From: Loxodes magnus | Lineage: Eukaryota > Ciliophora > Karyorelictea > Loxodida > Loxodidae | Direction of reading: 5' to 3' | Assembly: GCA_946699065.1 (NCBI GenBank) | Contig: CAMPDV010000227.1 | Span: 248,001 to 312,000 of the forward strand | Length of the DNA: 64,000 nucleotides | Made by a program: the position numbers and the translations under genes | In this document: one piece after another, positions 47,821-59,291 of the stretch | How positions within the stretch are numbered: the stretch's first letter is position 1 | Layout of the letters: each line of letters begins with the position of its first letter | The notes under the pieces: generated by a model | Told to the model about the DNA's origin: nothing | The model's input: only the letters and a program-made list of their open reading frames with translations | Databases searched by the model: none

Positions 47821-47833
47821 ACATCTAGACACA
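47821..47833. repeat. target site duplication, right (ACATCTAGACACA)
   Basis: Identical to 46991-47003 and directly follows the ATT tail. Confidence 0.8.
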
Positions 47834-48389
47834 TTTAAAGTTCCAATCTTAATACCTACCTAGACTGTACTAATATAGTTAGACTTCTCTTAGAAACTCA
47901 GAGCTTTAATACTTTATTTGCTATCTTCTAAGAAATATATGGAATAGCTATAAGGTATAAAAACTTAACCTTAATAGTAAGATATAAAGAATAAAGATAA
48001 TAGTAGATAATAAAGCTTAGGATAATAAAGAGACTAGTTTTAATAAATGATTATATAATAACTATTAGCTTTTCTTTATTAGCAATAACTAGTTACTACT
48101 TATATATTAGATACTATACTTCCATTATCTTTAATTCTCTTAGTTCATTATTAAGCTAATTAATATCATTAGTCTCATCTATTTCTCTGCTGGGCATTTG
48201 ATGCTATTTATATTCTAGCTATATACTAGCAATAGGTAAAGTTATCTATCATGATCAATCCTTTTTCTTTATTTATATCTATGATATCTTTAATATCTTA
48301 AAGTGATATTAGTTAATTAAACGTTTGTTAGTCAAATCTTGTAATAAAAAGTTCTTAAGATATAGTAACTGGATTAAAGATCTATCGGC

Positions 48390-48953
48390 ATAGAAGATAG
48401 AACGATGAAGTAGCTAAAATAGTATAAAGAAAAATAATCTTGTAAAGCCAGCAAGAAGCTGAATAAACTAGTATTAGATTGGGTGTGGATAAGCGCAAGT
48501 GGATAATGATAACTAGGAAATGTGTCTGATTATATAAGAAACTGAGCTAAATTTTGATTTAACTTAGTTGAGAAATATATAGATTAAAATGCTGCTTCGG
48601 CTTAAGACTTGAGTAGCTGAACTAATCATATCAATGTATTTGGTAATCTTAAACTTCAAGTTTGTAGGTTTTAACCAAGCAACACTGGCAATTTATAAAA
48701 ATTTTAAAGTAGATAAATCTGGAGATTTAGACAAGAATTATATGAAAGGTAAAGATAAAGCTTAATAGAATGCAAAGCTCGATTTAGAGATAAATTTAAA
48801 AGGGAATTAGCTGGTACTGAAAGAGTAAAAGTGAAGTTAATAATGTAAAGCTGAGAGTAGAAAATGAGATCTTAGGACTTATCGTTACCAAACTGTATAA
48901 AAAAACTACATCACTAAAATTGAACGCTCTACAACAAGCATTTTCTCTTTCTT
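48390..48953 (+). pseudogene. family D upstream region, copy 1
   Basis: Contains 'QEMCLIIQETELNFDL' in one frame and 'VEKYIDQNAASAQDLSS' then 'INVFGNLKLQV' in another. The first corresponds to 'LEKCQIIQEVIARLSS' at 59.3 kb. The second corresponds to 'FKALDNLQLKLNSQ' at 59.4 kb and 'KTFDNFSLKFASQ' at 56.1 kb. After a TGA the first frame also continues as 'DKSGDLDKNYMKGKDKAQ'. Further on, 'VENEILGLIVTKLYKK' matches 'GENEILGFIDNRLYQK' at 52.0 kb. Confidence 0.45.
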
Positions 48954-50081
48954 ATGTCTATTCTTAACTTCTAGAAACGTGCTACAACTAATAATTTACT
49001 GAGATCTTTTCAATTAAGAAGATTAATATATAATAGAGGTAAATCTCACCAAGTAATTAACTTCAGTAATATTTAGAAAAGCAGCTCAAGGGGATAGATA
49101 AGGAAGAATTATAGTGATAAATTATCAAGAAGTAGCTTTTCTAAGTTAATAGTCTTACCGACTCCATTAGCTTTAAATTTAAATATTATTAATCCTAAAA
49201 AACTTAAAAAAGCAGCAATCATCAAAGTACTTTTATCTTAAAGTTAGTTCGATTATATAGCTATTAATAATTATTTTAGATTATAGAGTAGCAATCTACA
49301 GTAGCTCACTAGTCTCTCAATTGAGTTTGCATTCCAATCCTATAAAAAAGAGAGTTTGAAGGAACATTCAACTTAGCGACTATATGGATTCACTTCAGAA
49401 GATCAACTAGAATACTAATCTTAACAGAAGCAGATATAGAAGAATTATCCCCACCACTTTGAAACAGTTAGCTTATAAAGAAAAGATTATTTGCTTGGGA
49501 CAATTGGATATACTAATAATATAGGATGTAGCTATATTGTCAGGAAATACTCTAAATTTTATCTTTAGAGGGGACAGAAAATAAGATCTAGCTTTAGTTT
49601 TATTGCCTCTGACAAAAATCCCTTTAAGAAAAATGGATTTAGAAGCTTGAATCACCCAGATTATTTAGGGCTAAAAGCAAAATTAGAAGAAAATTTAAGA
49701 AAAAAGCAGGGTTATTTGCATTAAGATCTTAAAAAGATATAAAAAGGACTAACACCTTATAAAAACCTGCTTTTAAAAGATAAAGAAATTATACTAGTTT
49801 AAGGATGTAATTAATAAGAAGTTCATCCAAAAAAGATTATGATCAATGAAAACATCAATAGTTTATGGATATATATGTTTACCAAATCCAATTTGATAGT
49901 TTAAGACTAAACCTTTAGAATAAACTGTTTAATAGTTCTATAAAGATAGATTAATTAATCAAAATTTGGTATCTTAAGCTAGACTTATCATAATTATTTT
50001 TAATTTAAAGATCTTATTAGTAAAGATTTATCTTCTCTCTATATAATTTTTAAGAAGATTATTATTTTTCAATAAATTTGA
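48954..50081 (+). CDS. family D protein, uninterrupted 375-codon frame
   Basis: ATG 48954 to TGA 50079-50081 in the ciliate code, 375 residues without interruption. It starts 'MSILNFQKRATTNNLLRSF' and includes 'SRSSFSKLIVLPTPLALN', 'YLLGTIGYTNNIGCSYIV' and 'KNGFRSLNHPDYLGLK', a lysine-rich helix and a hydrophobic C-terminus. The first 75 residues align with the copy at 52.15-52.35 kb ('QKCVATNDLLRSF', 'QRSSFSKVFVLSTSL'), so the frame is evolutionarily real in that part. No known domain is recognised. Absence of TGA over 1.1 kb is unlikely by chance at this composition, but the true start may lie elsewhere because upstream homology is in other frames. Confidence 0.45.
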
Positions 50082-50110
50082 ATCATAAACTATTATATCT
50101 TTAGTAAAAT

Positions 50111-50452
50111 ATAAAAAAGGGAAATATTTTGGTATGGCTGGTAAGATAATGGTAATATTTGAAATTAGATTAGAATGATGAAATATAGTAATTAACTTAA
50201 AGCTACTCTATTGATTTAAATAATATCTTATCTTTTTCTATTTTATTCTATGGTAATTATTAGTTATTAATTTAGATTTAAGGTAGCACTTAGGTTGATA
50301 TTTTAATAAGGTTTGATAAAAATGATGATTGATTAGTGTTATTTGAATAAGAAGCAGAGAGGTATAACAATAAAGATGGTTTAGTTAAATTAATAAATAA
50401 CTACTTAATAAAGGGTTGATATTCCTTTCTCTCTTTAAATTAATCTCTCTGA
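50111..50452 (+). pseudogene. coding remnant with two in-frame TGAs, unidentified
   Basis: A single frame runs 113 codons to TGA 50450-50452: 'GNILVWLVRQWQYLKLDQND', 'LIQIQGSTQVDILIRFDKND' then D-[TGA], 'LVLFEQEAERYNNKDGLVK', 'LINNYLIKG-[TGA]-YSFLSLN'. The TGAs are at 50330-50332 and 50417-50419, both where a tryptophan would fit. No frameshift is needed. It lies 30 bp after the family D frame on the same strand, so both may belong to one former element. No domain recognised. Confidence 0.4.
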
Positions 50453-51959
50453 ATTCTATAATTTAGATATTAGGCTCTAATCTGCTTAATCTTGTGTAGC
50501 TTAATTTCTTAAATAAGATTTAAAGTTGTTGTTCTATAATTGAGCATTTTAGTTTTTCAGCTGTAAGTTTGAGTTTGTTTAGAAGAAATTAGACTTAATT
50601 TGTATGTTGACTCAAAGGTTCGTTGTAAGGTAAATCTGATTGAATAAATAGTTAGGATTTAGATAGATAGTAAGTATGTATTGATGATTATTACTTTAGG
50701 TTTGTATATGATTAAGCCTGATTATTGATATGATGCTATATGGTGTTTTAGAATGGTATATTTAATTTAGAATTAACTACTAGACAATTTAACTAAAACC
50801 TTTATTTTCTTATAAGTTTAAGTTTATTATTCTAATGTATAAATAGCTCTTTTAGTCATTATGCTTGCTATACATCAACTACAGAGCTAACTTATTATAC
50901 CATATCTTCCATAAACCTATCCACAATCTTAAGGCCTTCTAAGTTTTTACTTTTAAATTCAAAAAATAAAATGCAAGAATTTTCCCTACTATTATACTTA
51001 TGAAATATATAGGAATAAATGATCATTTATGAAATATACCTATGGCTAACATAGATACAAAATCATAATAACCTTAATCAAATCCATAAAAGCTAAAACT
51101 AATTCATTATTTCAATTAACACTACTAAAACACCTTCAAAAAACCATTATTTAGTAGTAAGTACAACTATTTATCAAAATCAATCCCATACATTTCAAAA
51201 GTCCTAGTAGAGACGCTATCTTTAATTTAATAGTCATTCAAAAAATTAGCATAATTGCTCATAATTAAGCTTAAGATTATTAAAGCACTAATTTTAATCT
51301 AAGGCTTACACTATACTAATTCATTTCTCTTTTTTAATCAACATCAACTAGTTATATAGATATCATTATCTAATCTTATTGCCTTCAATTCTCCTTTTTA
51401 ATAACTCAATATTCTAAACTATTATCTTCATTCCTAACTAAATAATACATAGTCTTCCTATACCAATATTATCTCTTTAATCATCATCAGCTTAAGTCAT
51501 CAATCATCATACCACTCCTTATTCTTGCTTCAGTTTAACATACTCCTTATCAGTCATCTGCTAATTGTCATAGCCATATCCATCATACTCATTCATACTA
51601 ATATATCATACTATCTTTAATATCTTTAAAATTCTATTCTAGTTTCAACTTTTAGCCAATCCTTTAAAAAACCCATCATAACCTTAAAAACCAAGCTAAA
51701 ACTAAAGCTTCTACAAATATAAAGTCTTGATTTAAGTTAGTCACTAGATTATGTGCAGACGTAGATAATCATAATTACCAATAATATAACAAACTGTCAC
51801 TACATTTAAAGGGATATTTAAATTCTACATATCCAAACTATAACTATCACTAACCAACCCCATTCCACTCTCAACCATTTCATATGATCTAATCCTTTAA
51901 ATATCAAACCTAAACTATTTACTATCTCCACTCTTATATTCACATTATATCAAACCTAA
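50453..51959. other. low-coding stretch; short minus-strand remnant at 51360-51606
   Basis: The plus strand is C/T skewed from about 50900. On the minus strand an ATG near 51606 begins 'MNEYDGYGYDNQQMTDKEY' then 'VKLKQEQGVV', followed by two consecutive TGAs and 'LMTQADDDQRDNIGIGRL' in the same frame. Related patches on the minus strand near 48.2 and 54.25 kb share 'GATATTAAAGATAT'-type sequence. Function unknown. Confidence 0.25.
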
Positions 51960-52370
51960 ATTATTTAACAGAGATTAAAAGCTAGACACAAAGGGAAAAA
52001 GTGAAGCTAAAACAGAAAGCTGAAGGAGAAAATGAAATCTTAGGATTTATTGATAATAGACTGTACCAGAAGCTGAATCCACAAAATTAAGACTCTTAAA
52101 CATAGTTTTGTTTATTCATATAACTACTTCTTACCTGCTCTAGAAATGTGTTGCAACTAATGATCTACTGAGGTCTTTTAAAGAAGAAGATTAGTCCCTA
52201 ATGAGGAGAAAGCAATATCAAGTAATTAAAATAGTAAGACTAAAACAATCAGATAAGCAGTGCAAACGAATAACTTAAGAAGACTTAAAGAATAGCTCTG
52301 ATCTATAAAGAAGTAGCTTTTCTAAGGTGTTTGTCTTATCAACTTCATTATTTAAAAATTTTTTATTTAA
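51960..52370 (+). pseudogene. family D remnant, copy 2
   Basis: Nucleotide-level repeat of 48.78-49.17 kb. Protein-like blocks 'KVKLKQKAEGENEILGF' followed by 'IDNRLYQKLNPQ', then in another frame 'KCVATNDLLRSFKEED' and 'LQRSSFSKVFVLSTSL'. A frameshift lies near 52150. It breaks off before the rest of the family D frame and is followed by the GC-rich island. Confidence 0.45.
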
Positions 52371-52529
52371 TTTAATACTAAGAAACATAAATAATTCCAA
52401 TTATAAAATTTCTTTAAACCTAAAATTCCTCTATCACATAATTAGTGAAAACTACTTTAGATTTATAGAATATTAGTCTAATAGTAACTTAATAATTAAT
52501 TTAATTTTAAACTTAAAGAGTTTTGGACT

Positions 52530-52792
52530 TCAACTTCTTGCAGTTTAACGACCCCAACACTCCCTTCATGGGATAACGGGGATATCCTGTTGCTTTCGAA
52601 AAGCAGCTGCCAGGGAGATCCATCGCTATGGGCAGCCAGGCTTCAAGCCCCTACCAGGAGTGGATAATCAAAAGGAAGGCGTTCCCTTGCAAAGGTTTAC
52701 TTTGACCAGGGAGTTTCTCAGCGACAGGAAAGGAACTTGTTCCTAGCCATAAAACCAGAAAGTATGATTCAGAAGGTTAATCTCAGCTCCCA
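52530..52792. other. GC-rich island B, nature unknown
   Basis: About 260 bp near 50% GC in an 80% AT setting. The plus strand has a 60-codon frame with 'FNDPNTPFMGQRGYPVAF' and 'GSQASSPYQEWIIKRKA'. The minus strand has an equally open frame ('LEAWLPIAMDLPGSCFS'). Complementary pairs such as 'GCTGCC'/'GGCAGC' and 'TTGCTTT'/'AAAGCAG' would fold the RNA. It directly follows the 3' end of the minus-strand gene at 52793-53755, so it could be that element's 3' region or a transferred fragment. I could not match it to rRNA. Confidence 0.35.
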
Positions 52793-54260
52793 TCATCTTT
52801 TTAATTATTTTGGTAAGCTTAATTTATTCTTTAGTATCTAATTCCTAAATCTATTACACTTCAATAATTATAAATCTGTTTTATCTTAGATATTATTAAT
52901 CTTTATACCTTCTTACTAACAATCATCACATAAATTAGTTATTAAAATTCCTTTTAGCTTAACTCTAATGTGAATAGAACGATATCTTTTGTCATGTTAG
53001 ACTAGCACTTATTCATTTATAGCTTTTTTAATACTAAGAGTTTTAATTCTTTATAGATCTTTCATTTATTCATTTTATGAACTAAAGAATTTAAAGAATT
53101 TAAAGAATTAAGCTGTATTTTTATTAAATTGGCTACAGTCTTAATTTGCTATTTCTTTTTGTTATAAGTCTTAAATTCAAATCTTCTGCTTTTTTCTTAT
53201 CTTTTCAAGGTTATATTATTCTAAAAGGTATTTTTCCTTTCCAAGCTAATCTAAACCCTTTTATTTTAAAATTCACTTAATTATCCTTTATCTCTAGTTT
53301 ATTATTATAAATTCTAAAATTTATTTGGACGCTCCAAGTTTTTAATTAGTTGTCTAAGTAAGTTTATCGTCTGAAGTGTAATAAGCCATAAAACCCACTT
53401 TCATACTTTTTCTCTTTTCTAACTATAGATAGGCAAGTTTTGTCTTAACATATAGAGTTTAGCCTATCTGCTATAACTAGTGATTTGGCTTTCCTATCTA
53501 AACTTATTCTCCAAACTGCAATATAGAGTTTTTTATTTCTTATTTTAGCTTAGCTTTAATATCCTTTTTTAGTTACTATTAGATTTAAGTTACAACAATT
53601 ATACTTTAGTTTATAGCTATAATAGCAGGTATTAGGAAAGGAGAAATAACTAATACTTGGAATAAAAATTAGCTTTAGGTTAGTTAAACTTGGTAATTAT
53701 CTTCCAGTGGTGTTCGAAATTCTATATAGAGCAAACTTGTAATACTATCTATTATTCATAAATCATATTATTCTATAACAATAAGAGCTAGAAGTAAGAT
53801 ACTAGATTTAATAAACTGTTCTGAAAAAGGCTTTTGCTATGACTCATAATTAATTGAAAAGCTAAGATAAAAAGTAATCTCTTAATAATTATTAATTTTA
53901 GCAAAGCAGTAAGTATATAACTTATAAATAAAAGATTATACTAATCCCTTTAAATAATTCTTTTATTAAATCTATTTTTATAAGAGTATTCAATTTACTA
54001 AATAATAATACTAGTATTAATTTATTTCTGCAAATCTATTTACTTCTTAATATCTAATTTTCTTCCTTATTATTTCCTATTTTGATCTATATTCTTTCTC
54101 TTAGTAGCTGAGCTTAAATATTATAAACATTAATTTTTTAAAATGAACGCCCAGTCTTGTAATGCTAGGATGAATATGCCTTTCTCTTTTATTATGTTTC
54201 CTTCTGAGCTATCTGCTTCATATCTATTAATAAGATCCTTGGCTTATGCTATAACAGACT
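52793..54260 (-). pseudogene. long decayed coding region with in-frame TGAs, unidentified
   Basis: From 53755 to TGA 52795-52793 one minus-strand frame spans 320 codons with two internal TGAs and no frameshift. Blocks include 'IEFRTPLEDNYQVQLTQSQ', 'RKSMKVGFMAYYTSDDKL', 'LDQLGKEKYLLEQYNLEK', 'HDKRYRSIHIRVKLKGILI' and 'TNLCDDCQQEGIKINN'. Upstream, another frame open from about 54245 ('KDLINRYEADSSEGNIIK', 'GIFILALQDWAFILKNQ') overlaps it. The pattern suggests one gene with an indel near 53.8 kb. No family is recognised. The C-D-D-C pair could be half a metal site. Confidence 0.4.
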
Positions 54261-55689
54261 ATGTTTGTTGCTTAGTCTAATTACTAATTATACTTCTTTG
54301 ATATCTTTAATATCTAAGACTATTACTAATAAAAATTTACTAGTTTGCTTATTAATGAAAAGATCTAACTTAACGATATGATAAAATAGTTAAAATAGTT
54401 AAAAGAAGATTAAGAGAACTTAGAACTAGACCAAGCAGATTAAAAATAGAGTCAAGTAAAGTATGATTTTCATGCTAATCATAATTACCCAATTTGTCTA
54501 AGAAATTTTCCAGATATTAAGTTTAAATAACTGAAATTAAGCTTAGATATAAAATGAAGCTTATGAGAAGACTCTGAAACTAAATATTTATACTAGTGCA
54601 AACTTAAAGTACTGTTATCGTATATGCTGGCTGATAGTTAAAGCCTCTAAAATAATTATTTAATTAAGATAATATTTCTACTTATTTATTAGCTAGCTAA
54701 AGAGAAATCAGGTTAATATTGCTATATATTACGACTATTTTAATAAAAATTGTTTAGGAAATATCTTTAGAAACTACTTCTATAATGTTGGTGAGCTTTA
54801 TAGACCATTTACTCTTAAGACTTTTATAAGATTAAGTTTCAGTAGTATTTTCTATTTAAATCTAATTCTTTTTCTTTTTAATTTCCTAGTTAAGTTAATA
54901 AGTTGGATACTCATAGCTTGACTCTATAATCTAATGCATGTTTGCATATCTCTTTTTTTTATTTTTAATTATATTATGATATTAGAATATTCGATGGCTT
55001 TATTTCTCCCAAATATAAGTTTAAGAATGCACTAGTTAAAGCAATATTTAATATTATAGATATTTAGGATTAGTACATATAATTAACTAGATATCTATCA
55101 AAGGCCTTTAACATCACAAGCTAACTTAAGTTCTTTTAGTATTTCAAACAAAAGTAATTGACCTAATAACTTGGTGAATGAAGTTCAATTAATATAAATA
55201 TCTTTTGATTTTTAGCTTTCTTTATTTAAGTTACTTAAATCATTCTAACTTTGATAATGTTAATACTTAAGATGCTTATCATTTAGATAGTTAGCTCTTC
55301 AATAATACAGCTCTTAGCTTGATGCTTATATCACTCTATTAGCTAAACTAGAAACATAAAAGATTCAATATTACTCTTTTATAGAAGCATGCTTAATGAT
55401 ATATCTCTACTACCCTTATTAGTCTAAAGTTCTTCTCTTAATAACTAGAAAGCTTTCAATCCCTATCTATTTTATCTTTAAACTTGTAAAATAGTAAGTT
55501 ACTTAAATCTTACTATAGTTAGCATTTTATATGCTACAGGTTTAGTATCATTGATAGCTAATTTTTTTATAATAGCTTGTCTTTTGTTATTATATTAATA
55601 GCTTCCCTTTCTATCTAACTAGCTTGTATAATTAGATACTAAGATTTCTTCTTAATTAAGCTAAAATTATTAATTAATCATATTCATTT
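54261..55689. other. mixed AT-rich stretch, no gene resolved
   Basis: Short protein-like scraps occur on both strands (e.g. plus 54.35-54.6 kb, charged), but none extends far enough or has a partner elsewhere in the window. Confidence 0.25.
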
Positions 55690-56745
55690 TAAATGAGAGA
55701 CTATAAAAAGAAAAGAGATTAAAAGAGAACGAAATAAAATCAAGAGTCAGAGTGCTAATGATCTATAAGTAGAAAATGCGTTAATAATCCTTAAGTATAG
55801 GAATAGGATATGGATAAGGCTGATAAATATAGGTATTTGAAGTATTAGAAGCAGAAAAATTTGGAGGTAACATAAAAGATGGATCCTATAAGAAAGAATA
55901 CATAGATATAATAAATTTAAATATAACAAAAGAGAAATAACAAAATGCATTATTAGCTAGTTTAATGATAAGAGAGATTATTTGTTTCAGAAATACTTTA
56001 ATGTCTAAGATAATGCTAACTAGCGATTGTGTCAGATTATAAAAGAGGTTGCAATAAGATGTAGTCTAGGTAATTGATAAATATGTTTGCTTAAAGAACA
56101 CTTCAGTATAAGAAACAATTAGCAGAACCAATATTTAAAGACGTTTGACAACTTTTCTCTCAAATTTGCAAGCTAAAATTCAAATAATATATTACTATTG
56201 AAAGTAGAATATGTAAGCAAATTAGAATAGTTTTGAATAACCAATTCTTCTTACTATAGAAAAACTATTACTCAGTATATTTAGTATAAAAAGAAACTAT
56301 TGGATTTTTAAACTACTTCTTTACTATATTTCAGCAAATTAAGTAGGAAAAGAATAATATAAGAACGTAATTTAAGGTGGCGATACCTAAGAGTATAAGA
56401 AGTTTTGTAGCAAGGTTTTATACTAAGCCATACATAATCCTAGAATCTGTTTTATTTAATAAAGAAAGAAGTATACAAAGATGTAAAATAAGTATAACCA
56501 GAATCTAGATTAAGAAAGTCAAAGAATATCAAGATTGAGAACCAAGATTCAAAAGAGATTAAGTTTTAAGGGAAATATAAGCTAAATTTAAAAAAATAAA
56601 AAGCGAAGTAAAAATGGAATAGCTGAGAATGAAGAAACGAGATCTTGAACTTAGTGGTAGAAAGCTTTATATTTAAGAAACCAAAATGAAAACGATATTA
56701 AAAGCTAATAAGTATCACAAGTGATTAGCTAAAGAAGATATTTAA
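55690..56745 (+). pseudogene. family D remnant, copy 3
   Basis: Protein-like in several overlapping frames: 'VFEVLEAEKFGGNIKDGSYK' with 'KEYIDIINLNITKEK'; 'KRDYLFQKYFNVQDNAN' with 'RLCQIIKEVAIRC'; 'LKTFDNFSLKFASQNSN'; and a 110-codon frame with 'KVAIPKSIRSFVARFYTKP'. The motifs C-[QL]-I-I-[QK]-E and [FL]-D-N-x-x-L-K-x-x-S-Q are shared with the 48 and 59 kb copies. The end ('SEVKMEQLRMKKRDLEL') matches 48.83 and 52.0 kb. Heavily frameshifted. Confidence 0.45.
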
Positions 56746-57029
56746 AGAAATAGCTATTCAAAGTAATTTTTCCTTATAAATAGTTTTCATTTATTTTGTA
56801 TATATACTAAGGAATTCAAAAAAGTATCAAGTAATAAAGTTACTTTTAGTTAAAAATTATTCTTTTAAAAGTTATATTATTTCCTCATATAAGCATATTT
56901 ACTTTAAAAATCTTGCTTAGGATTTATTATACTACCATTAAAGCTTATTTTTACCTCAGAACTTAAATGTGAGGAAATGTAAATTACACTGGTTTCTTAT
57001 ATCAAAATACTCTGTCTTATCATATAAAA

Positions 57030-57600
57030 TGTTTGCATTAATAACTATAACTATACAATTATTATATTTAAAAAAGTGAAGAGAAGGAATATTAATACAG
57101 TATCAGCTTATTAAAAATCAAAAAAGGAATTCCTCTATTATTTTTATGTTAAGAAATCAAGGTTAATTGACTATCCCTCTAATGCGATAGAAGAGATTGG
57201 TATTATCTCGATTATTAAAAAGAAAAATGACCTAAGAATCTTCCATCTAGAATAGTCTTAAACAAAATAATAGTTATTATCCTTCTTTGATACTAATTAT
57301 CTTTAATGATAAAGGCAGATTTAAGAATTTTGGATAGTAACAGTTCTGAATAACTATGGAATATGTAGAAAGATAAAAAAGTAGTTTTTTATTTCCCAAA
57401 TTAACGAGCATCAAGAATTGTAAGATGCTTGATACTCTCTAGAGTCAGTTCATCCGTTCTTATACATAGTAATATCTTAGACTCTAAATATTAATTTTAT
57501 AGCAATCTTAAGCTATCTGTTTCTATATCAGATGCTACTTATTTGCTATTAGCAGATTATATTATCCATTATAACTTTAGTGTTAGTGTGAGTTTTTTGC
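57030..57600 (+). pseudogene. coding remnant with in-frame TGAs, unidentified
   Basis: One frame: 'RRNINTVSAYQKSKKEFLYY' with 'FYVKKSRLIDYPSNAIEE', 'IGIISIIKKKNDLRIFHLE', then TGA near 57307, 'QEFWIVTVLNNYGICRK' and 'FFISQINEHQELQDA', a second TGA, and 'YSLESVHPFLYIVISQ'. As elsewhere, only TGAs interrupt it. The acidic/basic alternation looks like a globular protein. No family is recognised. Confidence 0.35.
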
Positions 57601-59290
57601 AAAATATGTAATTAAAAATATACCTAAAGAATTTCATAGTGTTCGCTAACACTTAGTATTAAGTATTCTTATTTAATTGTTAATCAAAGTAAATTATCTA
57701 ATTAGCTTGCTTTCTTCTTAAAATAAAATTAGAACATCATTTTTAATTAAATATTGATAAATGAAATTTGCTTATTAAGTATCTTTAGAAGCATCTTCTA
57801 TTTAAATATTAAGATTTTATAAGCTTTCTACTCATAAGACTTCACAGAAATTTACTATTATAGTCTTATTTAAATAATTTAATTTTTTTATTTGTCTTAG
57901 TTTTAGAGAATGAGTAAGGTAAGCTCTATCAGAACAATAAAGTTTAAGTTTTATGGATGTTACTATTATCTCTTTTATTTATTTAATTAATGAATCACTT
58001 AGTTTCTACCTTATATAAGTTAAATTATTTGCTTATTGATAAAGAATCATATTTTTAAAATATCTAATCTAAAGAATGACAAAAGCAAGACTTTTAATTA
58101 TCTGATTTTATCTATTAACTTAGAGAAGCCTCTAGGTGTATTCAGGTTCTAAAGGAAAGTTTTCAAATAATTATTCTATTTAGGTAGGTTTTTGAAGTAT
58201 TTGACTATCAAGCAAACATTCATAACATATATTAATCCCTGTTTGAAGAAGAAGATCGACAAATTATCTTATCTCTATACATTAAGACATCGTTCTGAGT
58301 TGTTTTAGACCAGTCCAATTTAATCTTTAGAAATATCTGTTTATTAGAATACAAGGACTAAATAAAAAACTAAGGGTTAGCACTTTAGTGTAATGATTAA
58401 ATTGCTTTGTGAAAGTTTATATTTATTTGAGTTTTCTTCAGAAAGTAAATTTTTATTGTTTATTGACACTATCAATTCCTTTTTTTGTCTCTTTACTTAG
58501 ATAAAATAGTATTAATAGCTTCGATTACCTAATTAAGTTAAGGTTTACAAATATTTAATCTTAGATAGAGATTTATCGTTCTCTTTAATATAGAGATATC
58601 CTTAAAGATATTTATTTTGTTACTTTTTATTGTATTATTAATTTGAATTATAAGAAACTCTTCAATTACCTTTATTTTATATCCTTAAACATTAAAAATT
58701 GTAATGTTACTTATATCTGACTAGAGTAGGTATTAGTTATGATACAATTAAAGTTTAAGCAAAAACTGATTTTATTATTATCCTTTACCTTTGAATTCTC
58801 TATTTGATACCCTTTTCTTTTTATTTTTTGCTAATACTGATGATGAAATTGAAAGAGCTAGTCTTTAATTTTCTAACCTTATAGTTTATTTGTACTTATA
58901 ATCTTATTCGCTAATTATATGACTTAAGAGGTACTATCATTAATTAAGATCTGCTACTTTTAAAAACTAACTTTTACTATTTATTAAATTGCAAAATTTA
59001 TAAGAGAAATCTAGAAAATCAAGCAAATTAGACTTTTAGCTTTTTATGAGCGAAAAAGGTTGAAGACTCATTTATAATAGAGATGGACGTACACAAGATG
59101 ACTATTAACAATTTGAAGAATGAGAAGAAATTAGTGATGATAGGTAAATAAAAGATACAATTAAAAAGGAATAAAAGTAGGAAAATATTAAAGTTTAAGT
59201 TTATAGAAGAGAAGTAGTAAGATATAACTCTAGAAAGCGTATAGATTAGAAGATTGTTTGATATATAAAGAATATTAATATATGAAGATG
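57600..59290. other. AT-rich stretch, no gene resolved
   Basis: T-rich on the plus strand at 57.85-58.9 kb, which would suit minus-strand coding, but I could not read a coherent protein. Nothing else noted. Confidence 0.25.
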
Positions 59291-59291
59291 A

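Noticed and set aside
47620..47832. 70-codon minus-strand open frame with Asn repeats
   Set aside because: It reads the structured 3' end and ATT tail of the retroelement backwards and crosses the target duplication.
53090..53125. AAGAATTTA tandem repeats as a possible minisatellite or CRISPR-like array
   Set aside because: Only three short units encoding a Phe-Lys repeat within a minus-strand coding remnant; no spacers.
56040..56060. Partial match to the Tetrahymena chromosome breakage sequence (AAAGAGGTTG...)
   Set aside because: Only the first ten of fifteen positions match; the rest (CAATAAG) differs from the invariant motif, and it lies in a family D coding block.
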